Assembly (NCBI GenBank): GCA_030998225.1
Contig: JAPYXD010000704.1
Span: forward strand, 13,392,001 to 13,456,000
Length of the DNA: 64,000 bases
Origin: Diplolepis rosae
Lineage: Eukaryota; Arthropoda; Insecta; Hymenoptera; Diplolepididae
Reading direction: 5' to 3'
Both the position numbers and the translations under genes were made by a program. Positions 1-13,200 of the stretch are shown here, one piece after another. Below the pieces are notes generated by a model. That model was not told the DNA's origin and did not search any database. It worked only from the letters and a program-made list of their open reading frames with translations. Numbering within the stretch: position 1 is the stretch's first letter; each line of letters opens with the position of its first letter.

Positions 1-42
1 TTTCCTTTCTCCTTCGTCTTCCTCTTCATAGATGTTTGACAG

Positions 43-139
43 TTTTCGGAGCAACTATTACCGAATCTTCAACCCATTCCAAGTTCCGAAAACGTGACAA
101 CTCAAGCGAAGCCACATGATTTATTGACTCGGATCAAAG
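43..139 (+). CDS. Internal exon of an unrecognised upstream gene (3' part)
   Basis: A pyrimidine-rich tract at 1-28 leads to an AG at 41-42. The frame from 43 stays open to a GGTAAAA donor at 140-141, giving 32 codons plus one base. The predicted peptide begins FSEQLLPNLQPIPSSENV. Joined to 231-367 in the matching phase it stays open to a stop, giving about 77 residues in all. Base composition is less AT-rich than the surrounding DNA, which suggests coding. I do not recognise the protein. The rest of the gene would lie before the window. Other frames of this segment stop early. Confidence 0.42.
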
Positions 140-230
140 GTAAAATACTTTTAATGCAACCTTTCTTAATTACGTGGATTTTTGCTTTGAAAAAAATAAA
201 CCGTACACTATCTACATGCATACCACATAG

Positions 231-367
231 TTCGTATGCGGATTCCAACCTCACGACTGACTTCCGAACACGATCCTTGCCTCACGAAGATGGCCGAAGT
301 TTTACGAACAGCGCACGACCGTCCAAAATGTTTTGGCGCGGAATTCAAAAGTAGTAGAAAAATCTAG
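231..367 (+). CDS. Last exon of the unrecognised upstream gene
   Basis: An ACATAG acceptor ends at 230. The phase matches the donor at 140, and the frame runs 44 codons to TAG at 365-367. The peptide is basic and Ser-rich and includes CLTKMAEVLRTAHDRPKC. GC content is clearly above the AT-rich flanks. It is probably the C-terminal tail of a gene transcribed toward Ir93a. No domain is recognisable. A pseudogene or a UTR is possible. Confidence 0.42.
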
Positions 368-1165
368 TGACTAAAGATAATGTAAAGCTTTAACTTAATT
401 TATTCTGCATATTTTTTATTCATAACATAATAGTAGTAATGTACAGATATGCCTTTAAAATGAACCATTATGTTTCTAATTCCTCCTTTAATGTGGTAGC
501 CAAAATGTATTGAAATATAATAAACAATTTTAAGTATTCCATGTATACTCAACTTAATATATTATCATGTGGAATGTTCTTAAATTAATATATTCGTATG
601 ATTCAATCTTCCAAAATTAACAAATCTGAAAAATTTGATTTTATAGAATTTTTAACTGATTTTTGTACTGAATTCAGATCAATTAAAAAAAGTTATTTTA
701 TAACTAATCATATATATGTATGAGATTTAAAATATTATACATTTTTTAAATTAATTATTAGTAAAAAATAAAGTGTTTCCAAATGTTTTTATTCACATCC
801 ATTAGTCTGTGATTTATTATAATTAATAATTTAATTCAAGGATGCCCTCGTTATGTATCATTATCGCGAAAATGGAACAGTTTCAAATCACATAAACCTA
901 ATTTCATATCCTTGAGAAAATGAGAAATCTAGGGGGATTTCGATCGTCTTATAATTTATTTAAGTAATGACCTTTCTTCGTTCGATTGCGAGTTCACTTA
1001 GATTGCAAGTCCAATTTGGAGTGATTCACGTTTGCGTTTATGAAATATGCTTCTGCATTGGATATCCCATAAAATAATAGAAACATTAATATTAAAGTCA
1101 AGGTCTTCCAACCAGTGTTTAAGAAAACTTCAGTGATCGAAAAGCTTTCAATCGCATGAGTTAAA
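368..1165. other. AT-rich intergenic stretch before Ir93a
   Basis: No gene, clear repeat or RNA was seen. An AATAAA-like site near 765-770 could belong to the upstream gene. The Ir93a promoter should lie here, but no motif is convincing. Confidence 0.5.
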
Positions 1166-1256
1166 ATGATTTCTTCCATGTTCCTGTTTCTGATTGTTGA
1201 TATTACTAACGGATATAATGTCTACCCATCGCTCATGACTGCAAATGCAACTATGG
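1166..1256 (+). CDS. Ir93a: Ir93a exon 1 (signal peptide)
   Basis: The exon encodes MISSMFLFLIVDITNG as a signal peptide, then YPSLMTANATM, which joins exon 2 as NATM-AVVLEE, a family-typical start of the mature protein. It ends in phase 1 at a GTTTGT donor (weak). A second ATG at 1178 is also in frame. Confidence 0.7.
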
Positions 1257-4200
1257 GTTTGTTCTTTCCCATATAAATTTTTCTTACAATTAAAATATTA
1301 GGCGAAATTTTTGAGTAAAAAGTATTCATTGAAATACACCCTGGTAAAAATGTACTTTTACAATAAAATACAATCAATTATAATAAAACCCAATAGTATG
1401 ACAATAATTTAAATTTTATTATTTTTTGTTTGTAAATTAACAAAAAACGAACTTTTCTGAAGTTATTTTTTGAATTTTTTGTTTTACCTAAATTCGGAGT
1501 ATTTTTCCTTTAAAATGATAAGTTCAAAAATGTTGAAAATCAAATTTGATGATGATTTATTCTTCAAAACATGTATTTTAAAAAAAAATGGACTCAAAAA
1601 ATCTAATTTTATTATCAATCAAATGATTATATTATTTTCTTTATTCTTATAGCGGTTGTTTTGGAGGAAAGTTTTTTCAAGGATAAAAAACTTTATGAGA
1701 AAACTATAACAGATATTTCTGATACAATTAATAATGTTATTAGAGAATGGATGCATGTGGGTGGCATCGATGTAAAGATTTATGCAGATAAGAGAGTTAA
1801 TCTTCGCAGAGGTAAAGTATAATTTCATTCTTATTACTCAATTAAATATTTTAAATTAAGAATACTTTGTAGTATATTTTGTAAATCAATAAATTTTTTT
1901 TGTTTTTTAGTCAATATCGAATTAAAATTTTTATCAGACTGCAATAATATTGGGTTTATTAATCATTGATTTTCCAACAGATTACAGTATATTATTTTCG
2001 ATTATTACGTGTCAAAAGACATGGATCTTGTTCAGAAGAGCACAAAAAGAAAAACTTATTCATTTTGCAATAACTGGTGAGCAAATTTCAAACGAAACAC
2101 CGTTATTAAATAAAATTTAAAGAATCCTAGCAGAAATGTGTTTTTACAATAATATAGATCAAGTCTCAAAACTGTAGTTTCTAATAAAAACTTTTGTAAT
2201 TTCCTATACATTTTGGAAATTTCTAACAAAAAGTTCTGAATCTTTTTTAAAAGATTTTTTTAAAGGAATTTTTCTGAATCATTTCAGTCGATAATGTCGA
2301 TCATTAGAAGAGTGTATCACTGACCGTGATAACGGAATTTTACTATATCGACCTTATCAACTTGTGATTTAAAATTAACTATACGTCATTTAAGACTAGA
2401 TGGAATCCTCAATATATTTTGAAAATTTTTTCTATGAAAAAAGGAACGTTTCCATTCCGCTGGGTATCGAGCCCAGGACCTTTCGACTGGCGGTCGAATG
2501 CCCTATCATCTGAGCTACGGAGGCAATCGAAAGCTCCTGGGTTCGATACCCAGCGAAGTGGAAGCGTTCCTTCTTTCACAGAAAAATATTTCAAAAAATA
2601 AAAATTATAAGAAACTATAAATTTTTGCTAGATTGCGGACAGTTTTCCAGAATTTACAATTTTCATGTATTAATGTTTATTATTATAAATTATATTTTAT
2701 TGCGAAAGCACAGTTTCATTAGGAAACTTTAATGGTTTTATTAATTATCAGCTGTTATTAAATAAATATAGAAAATCACCTCACATTTGTATTCAAATTA
2801 AGGATGAAAATTACTTTAAACAATATTATTTAAATTCAAGGAATTCCCACAAGCAATCTTATAATTTGCTAAACTTCATTTGACATTAAAATTTATGTCC
2901 AATGCTAAACAAGTGTCACGTTTCCTGTCCCTGAAGCATTCTCGAGTTTCTCTTCTGCAATTTACGTTACAAGCAAAGTAAATAATACTTCTCAGTAACT
3001 TAATTTCACTCCTGGGAAACCCAAACATTTTAAATTAAAATATAGTCTGTTTTTGGTATATCCGCAAGATTGACAAAAAAAAAAAGAAAAAAGATTAAGG
3101 GGACTAGGAAGTCAAAAAATCGATTTTTTTATTGCATTTTTCAATAGCATTACTATTCAAAAGGTAAATGCCAAAGTTTTAAATCGTTTGGATGAAAAAA
3201 TGAAATACAAAAAGGCTGAGCGCCTTTCGCTAAAATTGACGGGCCGCAGGAAATAGAAGCTTATTTTATTTTTGTTCCGTTTTGCAGTGATTGCAAAAAA
3301 ACGGATGTTCAGATCGGTTTGAAAATTTTTTTGCTTTCGCAGAATATGTTCCTTTACGGGCTGAACCTCCGTATTAAGCTGTAAAAATTTTCGATTTTGA
3401 GAAAAAAAATCGTAAATATGAATTTTTTGTGAAAAATTTTCTTGAATTTTTTTTTAAAAATTTCAATTTTTTTAAATTTAAACAGGTTCAGCCCAGAGAG
3501 GGAAGTATTACGAACACAACGCACTTTGAGAAATTCAATTCCTATTATTAGAACAGAAGATACTACTGCAAAAAGATTTTTTTTTGTTAAATTGTTTATT
3601 CATTTATATAATTGTATATTGGAATTTTTCAATAAAAAAATATTTTTCGTATTCTATTCAACTGTTATAAATGACCCATGAAAAAAAATTATTTACATCT
3701 TAATATTTACTTTTTAATTAGACTTTAATTAGACCTTAAAATCCATAAAAGAATTTTAAGGTTTTAAAAACTTTTGTCTATTGATATGGAACTTACAGCA
3801 GTTAAAAGTTATAATCTGTGATTTAAATTAAAAAATTTCCATTAAGACAAGTGTTTTTTGGAAATAAGACGAGTTTTTACTTGATTTCCACTTTTTATAT
3901 AGATTTTTAAATTATTGACAAAAAGCACCCTGGATTTTACCACATTTAAAAAAAATGTAAAACTGGTTTCACAGATTTTATTGAGATTTCTTCTTTTTTT
4001 AAATATTTCATTTTTATAGATTCAGACTGTCCGCGTTTCCCGGATCAAAAAGGTATTAGCATACCTCTTATAAATCCTGGAAAGGAACTGCCTCAATTAT
4101 TCTTGGACTTAAGATCTTCCAGTTTCCTCCCATGGAAGAAAATAAACATTCTATATGATAGCTCTTTTAGTACGTAAACACAATTTAAAATACGCATAAA

Positions 4201-7200
4201 ATATACAATGAATAGATAAATAAAAAATACTGAAAGGCTGTTGATGCAATTATTTTTGAATAAAACATTTCTAAGTGTTAACCTAATTTTAAGTTAAAGG
4301 ATATATTCAATTTTGCTGAACGTTGCTTTCTCTTACATTTAGTACCTTATGTTATTTTATTTTACAATAATTATTGTTTTTCAAGAAAGAGACTCTATTA
4401 TTAGAGTTCTGAAAGCCTTGTCAATGGAATTACCAAATAAAAAAGTGACATTGACTTCAAGATCACTATTTGCTATCAAGAATGAGAAAGATGATCGAGC
4501 AATGAAGCAGGAAATTATCAAGACGTTAACTAATTTTCCTGTCAATCAATTAGGAAATTGTTTCATGGTTATTGTATCCGCAGATATGGTGAATAATTTG
4601 ATCGAAGTGGTGAGAAACTTATAAATTACAATTTATATTTCACCTTCGTTATACTTCACTTAATTGATTCTTTTATGAAATTTTAACTATTTATGATAAA
4701 TTACACAGGTCTGCAAATAATGGGTTTGTATTTGTTGTTGGAAAACGAAAGATCATTTCCGGGGTAATTTTTGACGTAGAATCCGAATCTGAAATCAGAA
4801 TCAGCCTATCACGTCAGGATTTTCAGATATTTAAGGTTATGTGCTCGAAAATTGGGGTTTTTCGCTACTTTTGAGGTTATGTACAGGACGAAAGAAATTT
4901 TTTTGGTTTTTGTCGCAAATGTCATCATTTAGCACTACTCTTTCCCTTCAAAATGAGCTATTAAACAGTCACGAGCGATTTTTTCTCACAAAGATACAGC
5001 CATATCAAGTTTTGACATTTATCCGAACAACCTTATGAGCATTCACATTGACTCTTTAGTGCATTCGTGTATGTCTGTGAAGTTAGCACTGCAACTATTA
5101 AATATCGTACTTTTTATTTTTGGAATCGTTTGGTGGTCGTTTGGTGGTCGTTAGGTGGTGGTTTTTAATGTTTGGTGGTTGAAAATAAAAAAAATATAAA
5201 ATTTTGAAAATTGTAGTGCTAACTTCACGCTTGCACTACACTTTTTAAAATTTTCCAAAAATTTCTTTTGGAGTCGTTTGGTGGTTGTTTGGTGGTCGTT
5301 AGGTGGTGGTTTTTAATGTTTGGTGGTTGAAAATAAAAAAAATATAAAATTTTGAAAATTGTAGTGCTAACTTCACGCTTGCACTACACTTGAATGTTTT
5401 TCAAAAATTTGATGTCGAATCGTTTGGTGGTCGTTTGGTGGTCGTTAGGTGGTGGCTTTTATGTTTTGGTGGTCAAAATTAAAAAAGATACAGAATTTTA
5501 TAATTTCACTAGCTTTGCATTTATATAACCTCTTTCGTGCTTATTTTGAACTTATTTTGTTTATAGAAAATAGAAATTCATTTTTTTGTGGAAAAAGTTA
5601 TTTTTTTCATCTGAAATTAATTAAGAATATTTCAAGTATAATTATAATAATTATATTTATTTAAAACTTCTGATGTGATTATATATATATGAGGGCATAT
5701 AAAACCTCCATGCACTGCCGAATGGTGTCGCTCTTGTGCACTTGTATTCAAATTCAAACTACTTCTTGCTGCAACATTTATTTTTTTTATTAGAAATAGG
5801 ACAGGGATTTTGACATTAACTTATTATTGTTTCTATAATAAATTGAAAAGTCAACTTTTAACATACCCAGTGTTTTTAACAAGATAAGCGTTGTCTTTTT
5901 TCCTATATTATTTCAAATTTCTTAATCAATAAATATTAGTAAATAAGTTTTTATAATTAAACTAGTTGCAAATAAAGATGGTATTAATTAAGATATTAAT
6001 TTTTACCTTCGAATGTAAAAAACTATTGGCTATGCCTACAACACTAAAAAAATCTATCATGGTTTCGAAGCTAGAAGCTAAATTGTGACGACCTTAGATT
6101 GTTGGACGTTTGCCGTCTATCGCACGAGTTGAAATACGATTAAAAATATTATTTGAGTAAAAAATTGAATACATGTATGAAATTTTCAATAAAAAATCCC
6201 ATTAATTAAATGAATAAACTAATTTGGTTTTTTGAGTAAATCACAATTTGTTACTTTCAAGATTGACTTTAAAATACTACTCTCTAAATCTGAATCAGTC
6301 AAATTTTCACTGATTGAATCAGTGATTTGCCTTTTCACTGATTCATCAGTGAAAAAATATTTGTCACCGCTAAATCAGTTAATTTTCACTTATTAATCAG
6401 AGAAAAAATATTTTTCACTGTCAAATCAGTCAATTTTCACTGAAATAATCAGTGAAATTTGACTGATTAACAGTAATCTCTTTTTAGGTATTTGAATCAG
6501 TCAAATTTCACTGATAATCAGTAGATTTTGACTGATTCAAATTTAGAGAGTAATAGCACATGCAAATATTATAATAATACATTATTTTTCATGCTCCGTA
6601 ATTCTAGATTCATAAATATTTATTGTTTGATAATTAAACATTCTTATATTGAATAAAAAATACATTCTTAACTTATAATTTAAATTTCTTTGTACTTTTG
6701 AAGAATACATTGTATAGTGAGTTTTTGGATGGATTCCAATCACAGTTTCGTATTTCCTAACGTTGGTTAATATTTATACTGTCATGTAAAAAGTGAGTTA
6801 ATAACAAACCTTTTGATTTTTTAAATTTTACGTACGTATTAAACACTTATAATACAATGTAATTGTCGAATTGTGTAGTTCTAATCCATATCACATAAAA
6901 ATATTTTTCTCTTATTTATATTTTTTTTATAATTTACTTATGCTAGAAAAAGTCCAAAACTCTTGAAAATTATATTATTCCTAAGATATTTTTTAAGAAA
7001 GAACGATAATGGTTGAAACAAAATTTATAACATTCATTCAAATTACTTTTGGTTTTGCAAGAGATTTTTTAATTTTATGAAATTTTTATGTATATTGCGG
7101 CGTGCAGTGTCACGGTTTTTCGTGGATCAAATGAAATTTTTCCAATCGACAAATCGTTGTACATTTCCCATTCGTTATTTGATCTTTTGCACAACGCCAT

Positions 7201-10200
7201 GTAATTATTTGGGAAATAAATGACGATTCCTGCTAATCTGTTAATAATTTTCATTCAAAATAAATTATGAAACTTTATTACTTTACGAAATTTAAAAAAG
7301 TTTTCTACTTAAATTTATATAAGTATTACTGATGATGGAAAGCAATTGATAAACATAAGTGTCCAACATAGATACATACAATAATTCTCTAAGATTACAA
7401 AGAAATTCCAATTATAAATAGAAAATATATTAATAATATATAATTATAATACATAATATATAATTATAAAAACTTATTTACTAATATTTATTGATTAAGA
7501 AATTTGAAATAATATAGGAAAAAAGACAACGCTTATCTTGTTAAAAACACTGGGTATGTTAAAAGTTGACTTTTCAATTTATTATAGAAACAATAATAAG
7601 TTAATGTCAAAATCCCTGTCCTATTTCTAATAAAAAATAAATGTTGCAGCAATAAGTAGTTTTAATTTGAATACAAGTGCACAAGAGCGACACCATTCGG
7701 CAGTGCATGGAGGATTTATATGCCCTAATATATATATAATCACATCAGAAGTTTTAAATAAATATAATTATTATAATTATACTTGAAATATTCTTAATTA
7801 ATTTCAGATGAAAAAAATAACTTTTTCCACAAAAAAATGAATTTCTATTTTCTATAAACAAAATAAGTTCAAAATAAGCACGAAAGAGGTTATATAAATG
7901 CAAAGCTAGTGAAATTATAAAATTCTGTATCTTTTTTAATTTTGACCACCAAAACATAAAAGCCACCACCTAACGACCACCAAACGACCACCAAACGATT
8001 CGACATCAAATTTTTGAAAAACATTAAAGTGTAGTGCAAGCGTGAAGTTAGCACTACAATTTTCAAAATTTTATATTTTTTTTATTTTCAACCACCAAAC
8101 ATTAAAAACCACCACCTAACGACCACCAAACAACCACCAAACGACTCCAAAAGAAATTTTTGGAAAATTTTAAAAAGTGTAGTGCAAGCGTGAAGTTAGC
8201 ACTACAATTTTCAAAATTTTATATTTTTTTTATTTTCAACCACCAAACATTAAAAACCACCACCTAACGACCACCAAACGACCACCAAACGATTCCAAAA
8301 ATAAAAAGTACGATATTTAATAGTTGCAGTGCTAACTTCACAGACATACACGAATGCACTAAAGAGTCAATGTGAATGCTCATAAGGTTGTTCGGATAAA
8401 TGTCAAAACTTGATATGGCTGTATCTTTGTGAGAAAAAATCGCTCGTGACTGTTTAATAGCTCATTTTGAAGGGAAAGAGTAGTGCTAAATGATGACATT
8501 TGCGACAAAAACCAAAAAAATTTCTTTCGTCCTGTACATAACCTCAAAAGTAGCGAAAAACCCCATTTTTCGAGCACATAACCTCAAATATCTCAAAATC
8601 CTGACGTGATAGGCTGATTCTGATTTCGGATTCGGATTCTACGTCAAAAATTACCCCGGAAATGATCTTTCGTTTTCCAACATCAAAACCTTGCAGACCT
8701 GTGTTATCAATATTGGTTCAGGGTTAGATTCATTTTCTGTAATGTAAAGAAAAAGGAAGAGTTAAATTTTGTGGCCATACACCCAAAAAATTAGTCGAAA
8801 GTATCGGATTGAAATTCATTCCGAGTCAATCAGAACTATTCCGATTCATTCCGATATCTGTATCCGAGTCAATGCGAATCATTCGGAACCAATCCGAAAA
8901 ACGTTTTGTATCTCATTTGATGAAAAACGGACAAAAATTAATCCGATTAATTCCGAGACATCAATCCGAATCAATTCGAATCATTCTGACCTTGGATTCA
9001 TTCAGATTGATTCGGATTGAAAACTTGGCTTCGGATTCATTCGGTTTGATGTCTCGGAATTAATCGGATTAAGTCGGATTGATTTTTGTCCGTTTTTCAC
9101 CAAACGAGATACAAAACGTTTTTCGGATTGGTTCAGCATGATTCGCATTGGCTCGAATACAGATATCGGAATGAATCAGAATAGTTCTGATTGACTCGGA
9201 ATGAATTTCAATCAATACTTTCGCCAGGGCTATTTACCATTTTGTTTCATTTTCCGATAGTTGGATGGTAAGTAGTGCAATTCAAGTGGAAAAACTTGCA
9301 AAAATAAAAAGTGGTATTTACTATTTTGCCTTTCAGAGCCCAAAATTTCACGTTTGGCTATTTTCTTTTTTGGGTGCAAATCAGGGCCTTTTTCAGTGCC
9401 AAAAAGTCTTTTAAGTTTTTAAAATTGTAGAAAATAAAAACAATTAAATTTCTTACATGAATTCAGAGTTATTTATTTACTTTCCTCTTCTTTTTGGACA
9501 GAAATAAAATTAAAATACTATTTCTATTTACTATACTTATCTATTATAAAAAATGTACTATAATGTAAAAATTATTAATTTCATTCAGATTAGATAAGAC
9601 TTAATATTATAATTTTATTAATTTACACATTTCTTATTTTCTTATAATAAATTGAAAGAATTTCTTTGAATTATTTTGAAGAAATGATCCAGAATAGTCT
9701 AAAGTTTCTAAAACTTGAACTAATTTTTTTTTAATAAATTTGATCCTAAACAAAGATTTCATTTTTTTTTATCAATTACTGAAGGTCATTAAAATACAGG
9801 ACATTGTTATCCTACATAATTTCATTTTTGAACAATATTTTTTGATGGAATAAATATTATTTTTGCTTGTGTTTTATCACTTTTTGCGTAAGATGTAATA
9901 ATGTTTCACATAATTTTTTATTTCTAATAATTCCAGCGTTGCAGCGATTAATTAATAATATCTTAATTGCTTTTGTTTTCTTTCTCTTGATTTAACTGAA
10001 AAATGATATTCATAATTACGTATTTTGTAGAAATTAAAATAAATGTTTTTTTTCTCTAGAATATATAAACAAATATGATAAACACTTTATAAATTATTGT
10101 AGATAACAAGTTGATTTTTTATTAAGTGTTATATTTGAAAATTTTTTAAGGCAAGATCGTTAAAAATGATGGATCCTAGCAGCCAATGGCTCTTCATAAT

Positions 10201-13200
10201 AAATGAAAGCATGAAACGGAAAATCAACATAACTGAATTTACTGAGAGTTTAGCTGAGGGTGAAAATGTAGCTTTCATCTACAATACTACGAAAATCTAT
10301 AATTCTTGCGACGTAATTAATTATTTGAAAAATTATTAGACTCATTAACTTTTTTATTTCAATTATCAAATTTACGAATGAGAGAATTGCATGCCATTTA
10401 TTTAATTAACTGTTTATTAATAGCTTTGAAAAATTGTTTTAAAATACTATTTTTATTTTTTTTATCACATAAATTGTAAATACTTATATTACAGTCAGGT
10501 TTACTGTGTCATGTAAAAGAATTAATTAAATCCTTATCACGTGCAATGGAAGCTTCCCTTCAGAATGAAATAGATTTATATTCAAGAGTTACTGAGGAAG
10601 AGTTTGAGGTTCTCAGACTAACAAAAATTGAAAGAGCAAAAGAAGTAATTCAAAGTGCAAATGTGAGTGAGTATTAATTATTTTAATAATTTTCAACTAA
10701 AGTAATTTAAATTTCTAGATTTATTCATTAAAATGTACGAAAACAAATTTTAATGTTCTACACGATATTTCAAGATATCTCAAAGTATTTCAAGACACAT
10801 CAGGGTATTTCAAGATACTTTAAGATATTTCAGGGACTCAGGGATACTTCAAGCCACTTAAGGATATTTTAATGTGCTTCAAGATACTTCACGGTACTTA
10901 AAAATATTATACTAAGGCATTAGGATATTCCAGAATCTTAAGGAGACTTTAGAATATTTCAAGATATTTCAGAAGTCAAGAATACACGAAGACATTTCTA
11001 GATATTTCAATCAATTAAGGATATTCCAAGATTTTTCTAGATATTTCATTGACTTAAGGATATTTTAAGTTACTTTAAGGCATTTAAAAGTATTTCAAGC
11101 CACTTTAGGATATCGTAATGTCCTTCAAGATACTTCACGGTACTTTAATATATTACTAAAGCTTCAGGATATTCCAGGAAGTTAAGAAGACTTTAGAATA
11201 TTTTAAGGTATTTCAGATAGATATTTCAGTGACATAAGTATATTTTGAGATACTTCAAGATATTTGAAAGTATTTCAAGTCACTTAAGTATATCTTAATG
11301 TGCTTCAAGATACTTCACGATACTTTAATATATTACTAAGGCTTCAGGATATTCCAGGAAGTTAAAAAGACTTTAGAATATTTCAAGGTATTTCAGATAG
11401 ATATTTCAGTGACATAAGTATATTTTGAGATACTTCAAGATATTTGAAAGTATTTCAAGTCACTTAAGTATATCTTAATGTGCTTCAAGATACTTCACGA
11501 TACTTTAATATATTACTAAGGCTTCAGGATATTCCAGGAAGTTAAAAAGACTTTAGAATATTTCAAGGTATTTCAGATAGATATTTCAGTGACATAAGGA
11601 TATTTTGAGATACTTCAAGATATTTGAAAAATATTTCAAGCTACTTCAGGATATCTTGATGTGCTTCAAGATACTTCACGGTACTTAAAAATATTATACT
11701 AAGGCATTAGGATATTCCAGAATCTTAAGGAGACTTTAGAATATTTCAAGATATTTCAGAAGTCAAGAATACACGAAGACATTTCTAGATATTTCAATCA
11801 ATTAAGGATATTCCAAGATTTTTCTAGATATTTCATTGACTTAAGGATATTTTAAGTTACTTTAAGGTATTTGAAAGTATTTCAAGCCACTTTAGGATAT
11901 CGTATTGTCCTACAAGATACTTCACGGTACTTTAATATATTACTAAAGCTTCAGGATATTTTGGTAACTCTGAGAGATTTTAAGATTTCAAGATTTTTCA
12001 AGATATCTCAGTGACTTAAGGATATTTTAAGTTACTTTTAGATATTTGAAAGTATTTCAAGCCATTTTAGGATATCGTAATGTTCTTCAAGATACTTCAC
12101 GGTACTTTAATATATTACTAAGGCTTCAGGGTATTCCAAAAACTTAAGGAGACTCTAGAATATTTCAAGGTTCTTTAGAACTTAAGAATATATGGTACAC
12201 CCAGAAACCAGCTTCTTTGAATCAAAGGAACATTTCTTTGATATACGGTCAAAGAAAAAATTTCTTTAAATTAAAGAAATTTTTGTCAATCCAAACAAAT
12301 TTTCTTTAATGTAATCAAATCTATTTCTTTTGGATCAGAGAAACTGTTTTCTCATTGTATGAAGACATTTCAGGATATTTCAAGGAGCTTCAGGATATTC
12401 CAGTATACTTTAAGATATTGTAGTAATTCAAGGATATTTGAAGAAATTTCAAGATATTTTAGTGACTCAAGAATATTTCAAGGTTCATCAAGATATTTTA
12501 GTGATTTAAGGGGGTCTTCTGGCTCGCCGTCTGATTTTCACACGCATTTTCAAGAATTTATTGCAAGCAAACCACAAAAGATGATGACATAAATTTTTTT
12601 CTATTGAATAAAGCATTTCAACGTCTTCCTTATATATTATTTTGAGTTTATTGTCTTGTCACTCGTGACGTCAGGATGACCTTGACCGGAACCTTGAAAA
12701 ATCCCTGTGCCGACGATTGAGCCTGTTCTGGTGGTCTGAAACAAAAAACACAATTACAACTTTATTTGTTATTTCATTGACTATCGTTGTCTGCTCAATT
12801 GTTTAAAAATATAACAATTTATAAATATGGCAGCCATTTTTCTAAAAAGAGTCAATTTTTTCATGTTTGAGGAGCTATAAAAACGAAAATAAAAGGACTT
12901 CTGAGCTAATTGAGCAGACAACGATAGTCAATGAAATAACAAATGAAATTGTATTTGTGTTTTTTGTTTCAGACCACCCGAACAGTCCCGAGTGACAAGA
13001 CAATAAACTCAAAATAATATACAAGGAACACATTGAAATGCTTTATTCAATAGAAAAAAAATTATGTCATTATATTTTGTGGTTTGCTTGCAATAAATTT
13101 TTGAAAATGCGTGTGAAAATCAGACGGCGAGCCAGAAGACCGCCCCCTTAAAGATAATTTAAGATACATCAGGATATTTCTGTAACTTAAGGAGTTTTTA

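Larger units (their letters stand above)
4703..8705. mobile_element. 4-kb inverted-repeat (foldback-like) element in Ir93a intron 5
   Basis: Two arms of about 1.25 kb, 4703-5962 and 7455-8705, are near-identical inverted copies around a 1.5-kb spacer. Each arm carries about three copies of a ~125-bp minisatellite (TCGTTTGGTGGTCG with TAGTGCTAACTTCACGC). The spacer contains a MITE (6280-6550). Open frames inside, such as a 71-codon frame present once per arm, are mirror copies rather than genes. The low divergence suggests recent origin or arm conversion. No transposase is seen. Confidence 0.8.

Noticed and set aside
994..1179. 61-codon minus-strand frame overlapping Ir93a exon 1 region
   Set aside because: No motif, and it ends where the better-supported plus-strand signal-peptide exon starts.
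2452..2524. Functional tRNA gene on the minus strand
   Set aside because: Three acceptor pairs fail and position 33 is not U; the sequence is embedded in a palindrome.
5449..7969. Identical 71-codon frames at 5449-5664 and 7754-7969
   Set aside because: They are mirror copies in the arms of the 4-kb inverted repeat, with AT-driven composition and no motif.
10744..12187. CRISPR array
   Set aside because: Regular spacing is a degenerate decamer satellite with no constant repeat separated by unique spacers, in an animal gene.
12359..12592. 77-codon Ser/Arg/Phe frame
   Set aside because: Translation of decamer satellite and a MITE end.
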